From an uncultured Lachnospiraceae bacterium (GTDB taxonomy: Bacteria; Bacillota; Clostridia; Lachnospirales; Lachnospiraceae): a DNA stretch of 64,000 nt. Below are positions 7,612 through 16,200 of the stretch, one piece after another (the first letter of the stretch is position 1; each line of letters starts with the position of its first letter). The stretch spans positions 1 to 64,000 of the forward strand of contig CAJULA010000016.1 in assembly GCA_910587155.1 (NCBI GenBank). The letters are read 5' to 3'. Made by a program: the position numbers and the translations under genes. The notes under the pieces were generated by a model that ran no database searches, was not told where the DNA came from, and saw only the letters and a program-made list of their open reading frames with translations.

Positions 7612-7986
7612 ATGAAAGAAGAACAGAATGAAAACGGGGCAACAAGAGAAGATGCTAGAAAAATCTTGAAAAATGGAATTTTGGACATGAGTGTTGCAAG
7701 ACTTATCCAAATGTCGCAACTTGGTTTGATGGGGAATATTATTTTATCGAATAAAAAGATTTTTGTACAGAATACATACAACCGTATCAGCTATGATGAG
7801 GAAAGTAATGTTATTACATTTTCTGCTAATGAATCACAAAGTAGTAGTTATGGTGCAATTTCATTTTTCGTAGGTGCTATTACAGAAATTTCAGGCTATG
7901 AAAATGCAGACTGTCCAGAAGAATTTCTTAATGTAAACATAAAGCTGGAAGATGGTATGACAATTGCAATTAAAATTTTGTACTAA
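7612..7986 (+). CDS. hypothetical phage-associated protein
   Basis: This is a protein of 124 residues. TTTGGAGGAT at 7596-7605 sets the start at ATG 7612. The first 40 residues are charged and helical. The rest alternates strands (NIILSNKKIFVQNTYNRISYDEE, NVITFSANES) and ends IKLEDGMTIAIKILY. There are no membrane segments and no recognised domain. It lies in a run of small same-strand genes downstream of the phage-like promoter at 6479-6507. Confidence 0.6.
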   Translation: MKEEQNENGATREDARKILKNGILDMSVARLIQMSQLGLMGNIILSNKKIFVQNTYNRISYDEESNVITFSANESQSSSYGAISFFVGAITEISGYENADCPEEFLNVNIKLEDGMTIAIKILY

Positions 7987-8079
7987 AGCGAAACAGAAAT
8001 GTGGAAGTAGTTAATATAGGCAGTATCAATTCGATGCTGTTTATACATAAAAATAATTAAAGGAAAAGGAGACAAAACC

Positions 8080-8667
8080 ATGAAAAATCTTAAAGTAACT
8101 TGGAAAGGTATTACACTACTAATTATGCACTCTTGTCAGTGTGTAAATCCGCTTCATCCAATTTCAAAGGAAATTAGGAAATTGAACGATAAACCAAGAG
8201 GACAGAAACTTACAGAGGAAGAATTGGAAAGATTATCTGATCTTGAGTGGGAAGCTGGCGCATATTGGCAGGATGGGATTGGCCTCTATATACCCGGAGA
8301 AAATATTGAGGCGACTCTTCGCAATGGCGGCAAATCATTTAAAAAGGGAAAGGATTTTGAAAAATATGTATCTGCAACAGATTTATATGTTCCGCTTGAT
8401 TATGGTGAGAACCTTTCAAAAACGGAACTTATTAAAAGATACGAATATCGGGATACAAGACCAATGGTTGTAAGCAGAGCAAGAATTTTGCGGACAAGGC
8501 CAAGGTTTAACCAGTGGAAGATCATATTCAATCTCATATATGATGAAGAAAAAATTGACCTTGATACGATTGTAAATGCTATGACTTATGCAGGCTCATA
8601 TGTTGGACTTTGCGATTCTCGCCCAAAATATGGAAAATTTTGCGCGACAATTGAAGAAATTAACTGA
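8080..8667 (+). CDS. conserved phage protein of unknown function
   Basis: This protein of 195 residues has a good AAGGAGA ribosome site. The N-terminus, KNLKVTWKGITLLIMHS, followed by HPISKEIRKL, a Glu-rich helix, and the motif GLYIPGENIEATLRNGGKSFKKGKDFEKY, is a pattern I associate with proteins of Firmicute prophages. No activity is established. The body is basic and strand-rich, compatible with nucleic-acid binding. It directly precedes the pentanucleotide repeat at 8690-9020, which suggests that the protein and the repeat could work together in phage replication or recombination. That link is inference. Confidence 0.65.
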   Translation: MKNLKVTWKGITLLIMHSCQCVNPLHPISKEIRKLNDKPRGQKLTEEELERLSDLEWEAGAYWQDGIGLYIPGENIEATLRNGGKSFKKGKDFEKYVSATDLYVPLDYGENLSKTELIKRYEYRDTRPMVVSRARILRTRPRFNQWKIIFNLIYDEEKIDLDTIVNAMTYAGSYVGLCDSRPKYGKFCATIEEIN

Positions 8668-8684
8668 AAATATAGATTAAGCTA

Positions 8685-9022
8685 TGCGCTATATGCTGGG
8701 ATTTGTTTGGTTGAGCAAGGTTAGGTTCCGCTAAGCTTAGGTGGGATAAGTTTTGTTGTGTTAAGCATTTTAAGTTATGCTTCGTTGTGTTCTGGTGAGG
8801 TGGGTTAAGCTCAGTTAGGTTAGGCGTTTTATGTTTTGCTATGCTCGGTTTCGTTACGTTGGGCTAAGTTGCGATAAGATGAGTTGGGCTAAGATTAGTT
8901 ATGGCATGGTTTGCTTGGTTAAGTTAAGGCAAGTTAAGCGTTATATGACAGGTTGTGTTGCGTTGTGTTGTGTTCAGTTCCGCTACGCTGGGTTAGGATG
9001 GGTTAAGTTAGGCATTTTGAGT
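8685..9022 (+). repeat. degenerate pentanucleotide repeat array
   Basis: About 340 bases read as a tandem of loosely conserved 5-mers such as GTTAG, GCTAA, GTTAA, GTTGT and GGTTA. The top strand is rich in G and T and very poor in C, with near-constant 5-base phasing. Four spaced punctuation marks of the form GC(A/G)TT(T/A)TA occur at about 8765, 8824, 8939 and 9012. It does not encode a plausible protein. It could be a phage replication origin, a recombination enhancer or a protein-loading site. No CRISPR-like repeat-spacer pattern is present. Confidence 0.8.
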
Positions 9023-9058
9023 TAATAGAAAATTCTACAAGAAAGGTAAATTGTAAAA

Positions 9059-9532
9059 ATGGATGAAATTATTGAAAATCGTAAAAAATCAGAAGTTTTA
9101 GCAGAAAAAATAAATGAACTTTCTTATGGGGATTTTATTTCTCATGAAGAGATTGCTTCATTGATTGAAGAAGATTATCCGTCAAATAAGTATACAAGTA
9201 CAATCGCTAAAGCAAAGAAGTTATTACTGAAAAAGCATAATAAGACGCTTGAATGTGTTATTGGCGATGGATACCGGATTATTAGACCAGGTGATTTTGT
9301 GCAACAGTCATTAAAACATTACAAGCGTGGGTTTAATGAAATGGGAAAAGGCTATGACATTTTGGAACATGCACCAATAAAAGATATGTCAAAAGAGGAA
9401 ATAGAAACATATCGGCGGGTGCACGACAGGGCAATTACATTACAGGCAGCTATGAAAGGTGCATCTGTGGAACTAAAAACTTTAGGAGAGAAAAAACATC
9501 CTATGGCACTTGAAAATATTAGGAATAATTAG
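9059..9532 (+). CDS. phage protein, in-frame TAG near C-terminus
   Basis: This protein of 157 residues has an N-terminal winged-helix-like region (YGDFISHEEIASLIEEDYPSNKYTSTIAKAKKLLL), a short basic hairpin (VIGDGYRIIRPGDFV) and a long C-terminal helix. It may bind DNA. The ORF ends at TAG 9530-9532, but the same frame remains open for another 34 codons to TAA 9637 and encodes a sensible amphipathic tail. The original protein may therefore have been about 192 residues. It lies just after the pentamer repeat and before the polymerase gene. Confidence 0.6.
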   Translation: MDEIIENRKKSEVLAEKINELSYGDFISHEEIASLIEEDYPSNKYTSTIAKAKKLLLKKHNKTLECVIGDGYRIIRPGDFVQQSLKHYKRGFNEMGKGYDILEHAPIKDMSKEEIETYRRVHDRAITLQAAMKGASVELKTLGEKKHPMALENIRNN

Positions 9533-9637
9533 GATAAGTATGCAAGCCATTTCGGAGCATATCTTCACCACAAGCATATGTTCCGGGATTGGCTTGCCTA
9601 CCTGAAGCAAAACAGCGCGGAGATTGAAGAAGTTTAA
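9533..9637 (+). pseudogene. in-frame continuation of the preceding gene
   Basis: Directly after TAG 9530 the frame reads DKYASHFGAYLHHKHMF and RDWLAYLKQNSAEIEEV, then TAA. The composition is richer in G+C than upstream, but the sequence looks like a genuine helical C-terminus. It is either lost by a nonsense mutation or reached by TAG readthrough. Confidence 0.4.
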
Positions 9638-9734
9638 ATAATTGAAATGCATGTGGTGTAATAAAGAGAAATAATATTGTGGGTGGAGCATTGTTGTTGT
9701 GATTTTTGGTTTTATTTGTGGAGGTAGATTAATT

Positions 9735-10694
9735 ATGGGTAAAGGGACAAACAAATTAAGAAGAGTAAGGATTTACAAGCTTAGTACATTTGACACATTT
9801 ACTGATGAGGAGCGCGCATTAAATGAGTCATATAAGAAAGCAAATCCAAAGGATAAGATATTACTAATGAAAATAAGGGATGACAAAATTGCATCATATG
9901 AAGGTATAAGAAAAATCGACAGAAAGAAATTGTATGCCTATGAGTATAAAGACGGAAAACCAATTGAAGGAACTGAAACAGAAAATATAAATAATCAGAT
10001 AGCAATGTTTGAAAATGAAATGGTACGATATACCGAAAATTCATTAGATGATTTTCCGCTTATCACAGAAATCGTATATATGAAGATCGCTAATCAGACA
10101 TTGATATTCAAACAGATACTTGATAGAGGGCTGCTCATTGATGATAAGAAGTATGTTTTCTATTCTTCTACCACTAATCAAATGAAGAATGGCGAATTTG
10201 TATTACTGGAAGAGGATTTTTACAACAAGAATCAGGGTAAATTCATGTGTGGTCTGACAAATAATATCATCAATGAAAAAGGCGGATGTAACAGTGGTAA
10301 ATATTTAGCATACAAGGGACTTCCGTTGTCTGCCTCAATTGATCCAGAGAAGTATTATATTGACATTGATAAATGTCTTGTGGTTCTTGATTTCGAAACA
10401 ACAGTTAATGAGGAAGTAGAAGCTATTGGTATTGATCACATAAATCATGAATTTACAGGTATCGAACGCAGGAGAGAGAATGTTGAGATACCTCAGACAG
10501 ATGGTGCAGGAATGTTTCTTCCAGGGTTGCTGCCAGCATCAGCACAGATAAGATGTGGACATTTAAAAGGTGCGATATTCCCGTTCGATTTCCGTAAATT
10601 TCTGATGCTGGATGAAGTGGAGGGTATAAAGCAAAGTCCGATAATACGTGATGCATGGGGAAATGAACACAATATTATAAAAGAGGATATATAG
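9735..10694 (+). CDS. two-barrel RNA polymerase (RdRp/YonO-like), N-terminal part
   Basis: These 319 residues form the first third of a polymerase of the cellular-RdRp/QDE-1/YonO superfamily. GTGGAGG precedes ATG 9735. Familiar landmarks are FYSSTTNQ, FMCGLTNNIIN..GG..SGKYLAYKGLPLSAS, IDIDKCLVVLDFETTV, and DGAGMFLPG (from residue 256) followed by QIRCGHLKGAIFPFDF. The last two correspond to the first double-psi barrel with its conserved Lys. The frame stops at TAG 10692 in mid-domain and resumes at once in the same frame, so this is not a natural C-terminus. It would synthesise RNA on a DNA or RNA template, probably for phage late transcription. Confidence 0.78.
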   Translation: MGKGTNKLRRVRIYKLSTFDTFTDEERALNESYKKANPKDKILLMKIRDDKIASYEGIRKIDRKKLYAYEYKDGKPIEGTETENINNQIAMFENEMVRYTENSLDDFPLITEIVYMKIANQTLIFKQILDRGLLIDDKKYVFYSSTTNQMKNGEFVLLEEDFYNKNQGKFMCGLTNNIINEKGGCNSGKYLAYKGLPLSASIDPEKYYIDIDKCLVVLDFETTVNEEVEAIGIDHINHEFTGIERRRENVEIPQTDGAGMFLPGLLPASAQIRCGHLKGAIFPFDFRKFLMLDEVEGIKQSPIIRDAWGNEHNIIKEDI

Positions 10695-10721
10695 TTTATT
10701 TTTACAGCGTCACAATTGAAA

Positions 10722-11507
10722 ATGTGGAGATATTACGATTCATGGGAAGAATACAAAGAGGTGTTTCATAAGAACGATATGCGCATTACAATAAATAAGT
10801 TTGCTGATACAGAGCCGAAGGGGTATGCAAAAACAAGCTATCAGTTTATACAGACTTTATCATCAGAAAAACTTACAGATGAAAAGATTGCGGAACTGTG
10901 TGCAGATACAATAGGATATCTGGATAAAATGAAAAATGATTTAGACACAATGATAAAGATTGCAAGTAAAGATGATGATTACATAACACTGGCATTAAAG
11001 CAGTGTAAAAGCCTTGTATATGATGAATTTATTCAGAGCAGGTTAGAAAGTAAGTTCCAGAGTGAAAGGGATGATGCACGGGGTAACAAGCTGATTTTAA
11101 AGGATTCTTTATACAGTTACATATGTCCTGATTTGTATGCATTTTGTACATGGTTGTTTTGTGGCATAAAAAATCCGGCAGGTATTATTCCGCGCGATTA
11201 TGTGTATAACAGTTTCTTTAATGATAAGCCGTATGAAGTCGTGGATTGTCTTAGGAGTCCGCACTTGTACATAGAACATGGTATCCGTAAACTTGTCAAG
11301 GGTGATACGTTAGAAATGTGCAAAGAATGGTTTAATGACTATGACACAATAGTGAGCAGTCATGACTTGTTGTGTAGGTTATTGATGTTTGATGTAGACG
11401 GTGACGAAGTGTTGCTGACTCCAAATAAAACTATCATTGAATGTGTTCTGGATGATATTGTACCGCTTTATTATGTTCCGTTTGAGCCGGTAAAATCAGA
11501 AGTTTAA
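10722..11507 (+). CDS. two-barrel RNA polymerase, catalytic middle part
   Basis: This part is in the same frame as the preceding one and open from 10695, directly after the TAG. It begins FIFTASQLKMWRYYDSWEEYK, a segment that in related proteins follows the first barrel without a break. The second barrel has RSPHLYIEHGIRK, comparable to the RNAP beta-prime RAPTLHRLG helix. SSHDLLCRLLMFDVDGDEVLL follows, whose DVDGD (codons at 11391-11405) is the metal-binding catalytic motif. All three Asp residues are intact. The frame ends TAA at 11505, where coherent coding moves one base ahead. ATG 10722 has no ribosome site, which supports one original gene. Confidence 0.78.
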   Translation: MWRYYDSWEEYKEVFHKNDMRITINKFADTEPKGYAKTSYQFIQTLSSEKLTDEKIAELCADTIGYLDKMKNDLDTMIKIASKDDDYITLALKQCKSLVYDEFIQSRLESKFQSERDDARGNKLILKDSLYSYICPDLYAFCTWLFCGIKNPAGIIPRDYVYNSFFNDKPYEVVDCLRSPHLYIEHGIRKLVKGDTLEMCKEWFNDYDTIVSSHDLLCRLLMFDVDGDEVLLTPNKTIIECVLDDIVPLYYVPFEPVKSEV

Positions 11508-11538
11508 TGATGCGGTTTACAAAGCGGTTACCTCTTGT

Positions 11539-12834
11539 ATGGAGAATACCAGTATTGGTGATATTTCTAATGTTATGACAAAGAATTACAATAACCCTGA
11601 TACAGATATGGAATTTAATAAGATTATGTGCTGCTATAATAATCTGTCTATAGATTATCCAAAAACGCAGGATATTGTAAAACTTGGGATATATGAAACA
11701 AAGTATAATGATCTCAAAGCAGAGAATAGTCCGTACTTTTTCATATATGCAAAGGGTAAAAGTAAGAAGTCATGTAAAGAACAAGGTGACAGTAATGCAG
11801 ACAGAATATGCAGGTATATCCATAAACAGACAGGAAACAAAAACTATGCTTGGAAGGATTCAGAAAAGCGGTTCAATCCGTCAGTTCTGTTTAATAATGA
11901 AAGTCCTGTTAAGATAGATGCAGAGAAGTATCGGAAATTAGAAAAGGTTATGTTTATGCTAAAGATGAAAGAACGCAGCTTAGTATTAAGTATAAAAGAA
12001 GCTGCAAAAGAATTGAGTAGATCAAAAGGATTAGAAGATAGAATTAGCAAATATGATGTGTTTTACCATATGTGCGAGAAACTAATCATGAATGTATTTG
12101 ATAACAGGGAAGAAGCTGCTGAATATCTGCTTGATATGGAATATCTGCAAAGAGAAAATGAAAACATGAGTAAAAATATTTTATGGAATTGTTTTGGTGA
12201 TCTGGTTTATACGAACATATGCAATAATTTATGTCTTGGAAATGTCAAACAGCGCAGAATGCATTATAGGACAGACAGGAATGAGCTGATACAGATAGAA
12301 AGTAGGGCAGTAGAGATTTTTAAAAGCATGACGAATAATCCCATTACTATATATAAGGAAGAAATAGAATGGTTGGATAGTCTGGAGCATAGACGTGGGT
12401 GTAGTCTTGACAGGGAACTTCTCTATATATTGCTTGTACTGCAAAAACGACATGAGGGTAAGGCAAGGGTATATATCAATCAAAAGAAACAGATTACTTG
12501 TAACACAATTGATAAATGGCTGGGCGATGGTGTATGCATATGTAGAAAAGGATTGGTACGTTTGGAAAAGAGAAAGTATATATCACTTGCGACAGTATCA
12601 CACAATTACTATGAGATTGAAGTCAATGTACCAAAATTTGATGTGCTGAATCCGGCATATGATGTCATTCAAAAAAATCCATTAATAGACTTCTATAAAA
12701 ATAATGGCGAAAGAAAAATTAGCAAGTGCGTCATATGCGGTCGGGAATTTATAAAGGCAGGAAGTGCAATAACCTGTAGTGATAATTGCAGCAGGGAGAA
12801 CCGTAGGAGAAATAACAGTAAATACAGCGCATAA
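11539..12834 (+). CDS. two-barrel RNA polymerase, C-terminal part
   Basis: This frame is open from 11494 and reads KFNDAVYKAVTSCMENTSIGDISNVMTKNYN and later NNLSIDYPKTQ. These match the IG.ISN and VDxPKTG signatures that follow the catalytic loop in RdRp-family enzymes. The remaining ~300 residues are helical. The C-terminus carries a zinc-ribbon-like CVICGREF...TCSDNC. Joining it to the preceding part needs a +1 shift at about 11500. The ATG at 11539 has no ribosome site. The full enzyme would be about 1,030 residues, a usual length for the family. Confidence 0.72.
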   Translation: MENTSIGDISNVMTKNYNNPDTDMEFNKIMCCYNNLSIDYPKTQDIVKLGIYETKYNDLKAENSPYFFIYAKGKSKKSCKEQGDSNADRICRYIHKQTGNKNYAWKDSEKRFNPSVLFNNESPVKIDAEKYRKLEKVMFMLKMKERSLVLSIKEAAKELSRSKGLEDRISKYDVFYHMCEKLIMNVFDNREEAAEYLLDMEYLQRENENMSKNILWNCFGDLVYTNICNNLCLGNVKQRRMHYRTDRNELIQIESRAVEIFKSMTNNPITIYKEEIEWLDSLEHRRGCSLDRELLYILLVLQKRHEGKARVYINQKKQITCNTIDKWLGDGVCICRKGLVRLEKRKYISLATVSHNYYEIEVNVPKFDVLNPAYDVIQKNPLIDFYKNNGERKISKCVICGREFIKAGSAITCSDNCSRENRRRNNSKYSA

Positions 12835-12862
12835 AACTTCAGACTTTCTGGTTTGTTGAGAC

Positions 12863-12901
12863 ATATCCGCAAAGCCTTGAAAACACGGACTTTGCGGATA
12901 T
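12863..12901 (+). terminator. strong hairpin after the polymerase gene
   Basis: ATATCCGCAAAG (12863-12874) and CTTTGCGGATAT (12890-12901) form a perfect 12-bp stem with a 15-base loop. There is no T-run, so termination would be inefficient or the hairpin may serve processing. Confidence 0.5.
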
Positions 12902-12983
12902 AGAAATAAAACTGTCAGTCAGTAGTTGGGAAGGGAATAAGTTCTATGCAAATATTTTATAAGAGATATTGGAAGGAGGTAAC

Positions 12984-13178
12984 ATGAACGAAGATCAAAA
13001 AGAACTTCGAGAGAAGTTACAGGTTATTATTTCAAAAGGTCTGGTTGCAAAGGCAATAGCATCTAAGACTGGAATTGCAATGGATGTATTGTCGCGATTC
13101 AAGAACGGATATATTTGTCTGTGCGCATCTGATGCATCCAGATTGGAAACTTATCTTGATAAAGTGATAATACCATAG
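12984..13178 (+). CDS. small phage regulator-like protein
   Basis: This is a 64-residue protein behind GGAAGGAGGT. It has a helix-turn-helix-like core (GLVAKAIASKTGIAMDVLSRFKNGY) followed by DASRLETYLDKVII. This shape, with the RFKNG turn, is common in small HTH proteins of Firmicute phages. It may be a repressor or a late regulator. It is the last gene before the terminator at 13195 and the abrupt start of the tape-measure ORF. Confidence 0.65.
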   Translation: MNEDQKELREKLQVIISKGLVAKAIASKTGIAMDVLSRFKNGYICLCASDASRLETYLDKVIIP

Positions 13179-13194
13179 CATTTAAGGTAATAAT

Positions 13195-13216
13195 ACACCC
13201 AAAAGGTGTGTTTATT
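13195..13216 (+). terminator. terminator after the small regulator
   Basis: ACACC (13195-13199) and GGTGT (13205-13209) close a short loop and are followed by GTTTATTA. It is small but correctly placed. Confidence 0.55.
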
Positions 13217-13267
13217 ATAAAATTCATTGTTATTGTTTGAATATCGGCGCAAGAGGGCTGAATAGAA

Positions 13268-16200
13268 TTGTGGAAGATTACTGTCGAACAACTCAGAGCA
13301 TACCTTCAAACAACATCCGTAGAAGCACCTGCGTCATTATCTGGATACCGATCATTTTTAAATGCGGCCGGAGCATCAACAGATGCGCTCAGATTGAAGA
13401 CGGTTCTCCTGACTTCGGCTGTTTCATTGGGATTCAGTCTTGCAATACAGGCGGCTGTTACTGGGATATCAAAGCTGCTCAGAATGCAGGAGGAGGTGTG
13501 TGAGAGTGCTGAATCAGCAGCCAACGCCTACAAGGAATCGGCATCATCCATCGAAGATTATGTAAAACGCTATCCCGAATTACGGGAAGCACTTATTAAA
13601 GCAAAAGGAAACGAAGAAGAAACCTATAACATAAAGAAACAGCTTCTTGAACTCCAGACGGAACTGAATGATAAATTCAGTGAAGAATACGGAGCAATTA
13701 ATCTCGTAACTGAAGCCTATAAAGACCAGACAGATGCAATCAAGGCATATAATAAGGAAGCGGCACAAACATTCCTTAATGAAAATGAGAAGGGTATCCG
13801 CGATGCAGTCAGTCAGATGACAAAGCAGGCGCATTATACCCTTTCTGATACAGGCATAGTCTCTTCTTCTGATGAAGGTCGCATATTAAAAGAGATTGCT
13901 GAAAAATATGCAGATCAGGGTGTGAGAATACTGGATGAAATGGGGGACGGCAGTACATTTTCCATCCATCTGGAAGCGGATGCGCAGTCGGCATATGATA
14001 CAATTAATGCATTTGAAGGGGATATCCGGGATAAAGCCAAAGAACTTGGTGACGAGCATATGTTTGATGACATACTCGAAATATCATCCGGGGAACTTTC
14101 CAGTGCAAAAGAAGTAATAGACAAATACGGTGATATATTCAGACAGGCCCTTACTGCACAGATAGCTTCCGATGACAACAAGGCGGGAGTTTATAACAGT
14201 GCATTAAAAGCCGTGGAAGAATATAATGAAGCCGTAATGAAGAGCGAAGACCCTTACAGTGATGAAAATGTGGCATCGGCAAGGAAGAATCTTGAAACCA
14301 TCAAAGAATCCATCCAGTCCAATGAAAAGGAATGGGAACAGTACTCTTTTGTCATGGATGATGTATTCGCTCAGGCGGATACAAAGCTGATTGATTTTAA
14401 TGAAAAACTGAAAAACAGCACTGAATTAAAGCGGTTGGCCGAAGATTTAAGCGGTATGGATGCCTTGGACGTGCAGTCATTGAATCCGGGAGAAAATGCG
14501 TCCTTCGATAAACTGAAACAGTCGACAGAACAATATGGGCTTGAAGTGGATGAACTGATCGAGGCATTGATAAGGCTTGAATACATACAGGGTAAAATCC
14601 AAAGTGAAAATACGGAAAAAGTACCCATTGAATTCGATCCGCAATCCTTCTCCGAGGCTGTCGAAGCGTTATCATCCCTGCAATCAGTTTACAATGATTT
14701 TTACAACAATGTAAAAGATAACAATGATTTCACTTTTGAAATTTCTGACATAGAAAATCTCCGAGAGGCATTTGGGGATACATGTGCGGAATTTGAGAAT
14801 TTCGAAAAACTGGCAACGTCCGCTTCCACAAGTGCGGAAGAATTACAACAGAGTTTTGATACGCTTGCCACCCAGTATGTCATTGCTTCTCTTGACGGTC
14901 TGAATGAATCCACAAGGGAACAGATTATCAGCCAGCTTGAATTACAGGGGATCATCGGCTCATCCGAACTGCTGACAGAAGAACTTGCCAGTGCATACGG
15001 AATACTGTCAGACAACGGGTATACTCTGGCAGATGCGACAAATACCGCTTACTGGGAACTTTTAAATGAAGCGGATGCCAGTGAAACGGCAAAAGGATCA
15101 TTGTATGCACTCGCGGCCGCTGAAATTGCCTATAATAATACGGAGCTGGATGTTCAGGACAAAATATCCAAGCTTGGACAGCTTGCGCAGGCATATGGCG
15201 ATACTGCATCTGCCGCCATTGCAAAAGCAGCCGCTGATCGTGTTGCCATGGGGCATGGAGACTATGAATCCGTCTATGCAGACCTGATGGCAAGCGTAAA
15301 CCGGGCGGCACAGACTTCCACTCTGAAACTCGGGCAGTCTTCTGCCAATGCATCAAAAGGGAAATCGGGTGGTTCCAAATCCAAAAAGAAAACAGAAGAA
15401 GAATTCGACTGGATTGAGAAGAAGATAGAAAATCTGGAAGATGAGATATCCCGGCTTGATAAAGTGGCAGATTCCGCCTACTCTTCCATTGCCGAAAAGA
15501 ATGAAGCACTTGCAGAAAGCATGGAAAAGATCAATGAGGAAATAAATCTCCAGCAGCAGGCATACGAACGGTATATGCAGAAAGCAGAATCCGTCGGACT
15601 GTCTGATGAGTATAAAAACCTTGTCAGGGACGGGGCCGTAGATATTGAGTCCATTACAGATGATGACCTGAAAGAGGCAATCAAAAACTATGAACAATGG
15701 TATGACAAGGCAAAGGAAACGCAGGATAAAATCAATGACCTGTATGACGATGCAAAAGACAAACACGTAGCTGCTTATGAATTAGAGGCGGATGAACTTG
15801 AAAAACTGCGTGACAACCAGGCGATCACCGAGAGGGAATACCTTGATAAGATGCTTGCTTTGTATGAGAAATATTATGTGGATCAGGCTGACTTTGCCAA
15901 TCAGGCAAAAGAAGCAAAGCTGAAATATCTAAAAGAAGAGAAAGCATATCTGGAAGACGTGGCAAATGCTGCCGCCTCCCTCCTTGATGACCAGATCAAA
16001 GAGACGGAAGATGATAAAGACAGGGCACATAAGGTTTATGATGACCAGATAGCCGGTATTGAAGATACCATCAAGGCAAGAGAGAAAGAAAAAGACGCCA
16101 TTCAGGATCAGATTGACGCACTCAAGGATGAAAACGACGAACTTGACAGGCAGAAAACATTACAGGAAGCGCTTAGAAAAGAAAGTGAAGCCCTTGCCGC

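Noticed and set aside
8685..9022. CRISPR array or coding sequence in the repeat region
   Set aside because: No constant repeat with unique spacers; the period is 5 bases and degenerate. The 64-codon frame inside it is low-complexity and has no ribosome site.
12863..12901. Left attachment site of the element
   Set aside because: It shares only a short CCTTGAAA run with the repeat before ychF and forms an unrelated hairpin after the polymerase gene.
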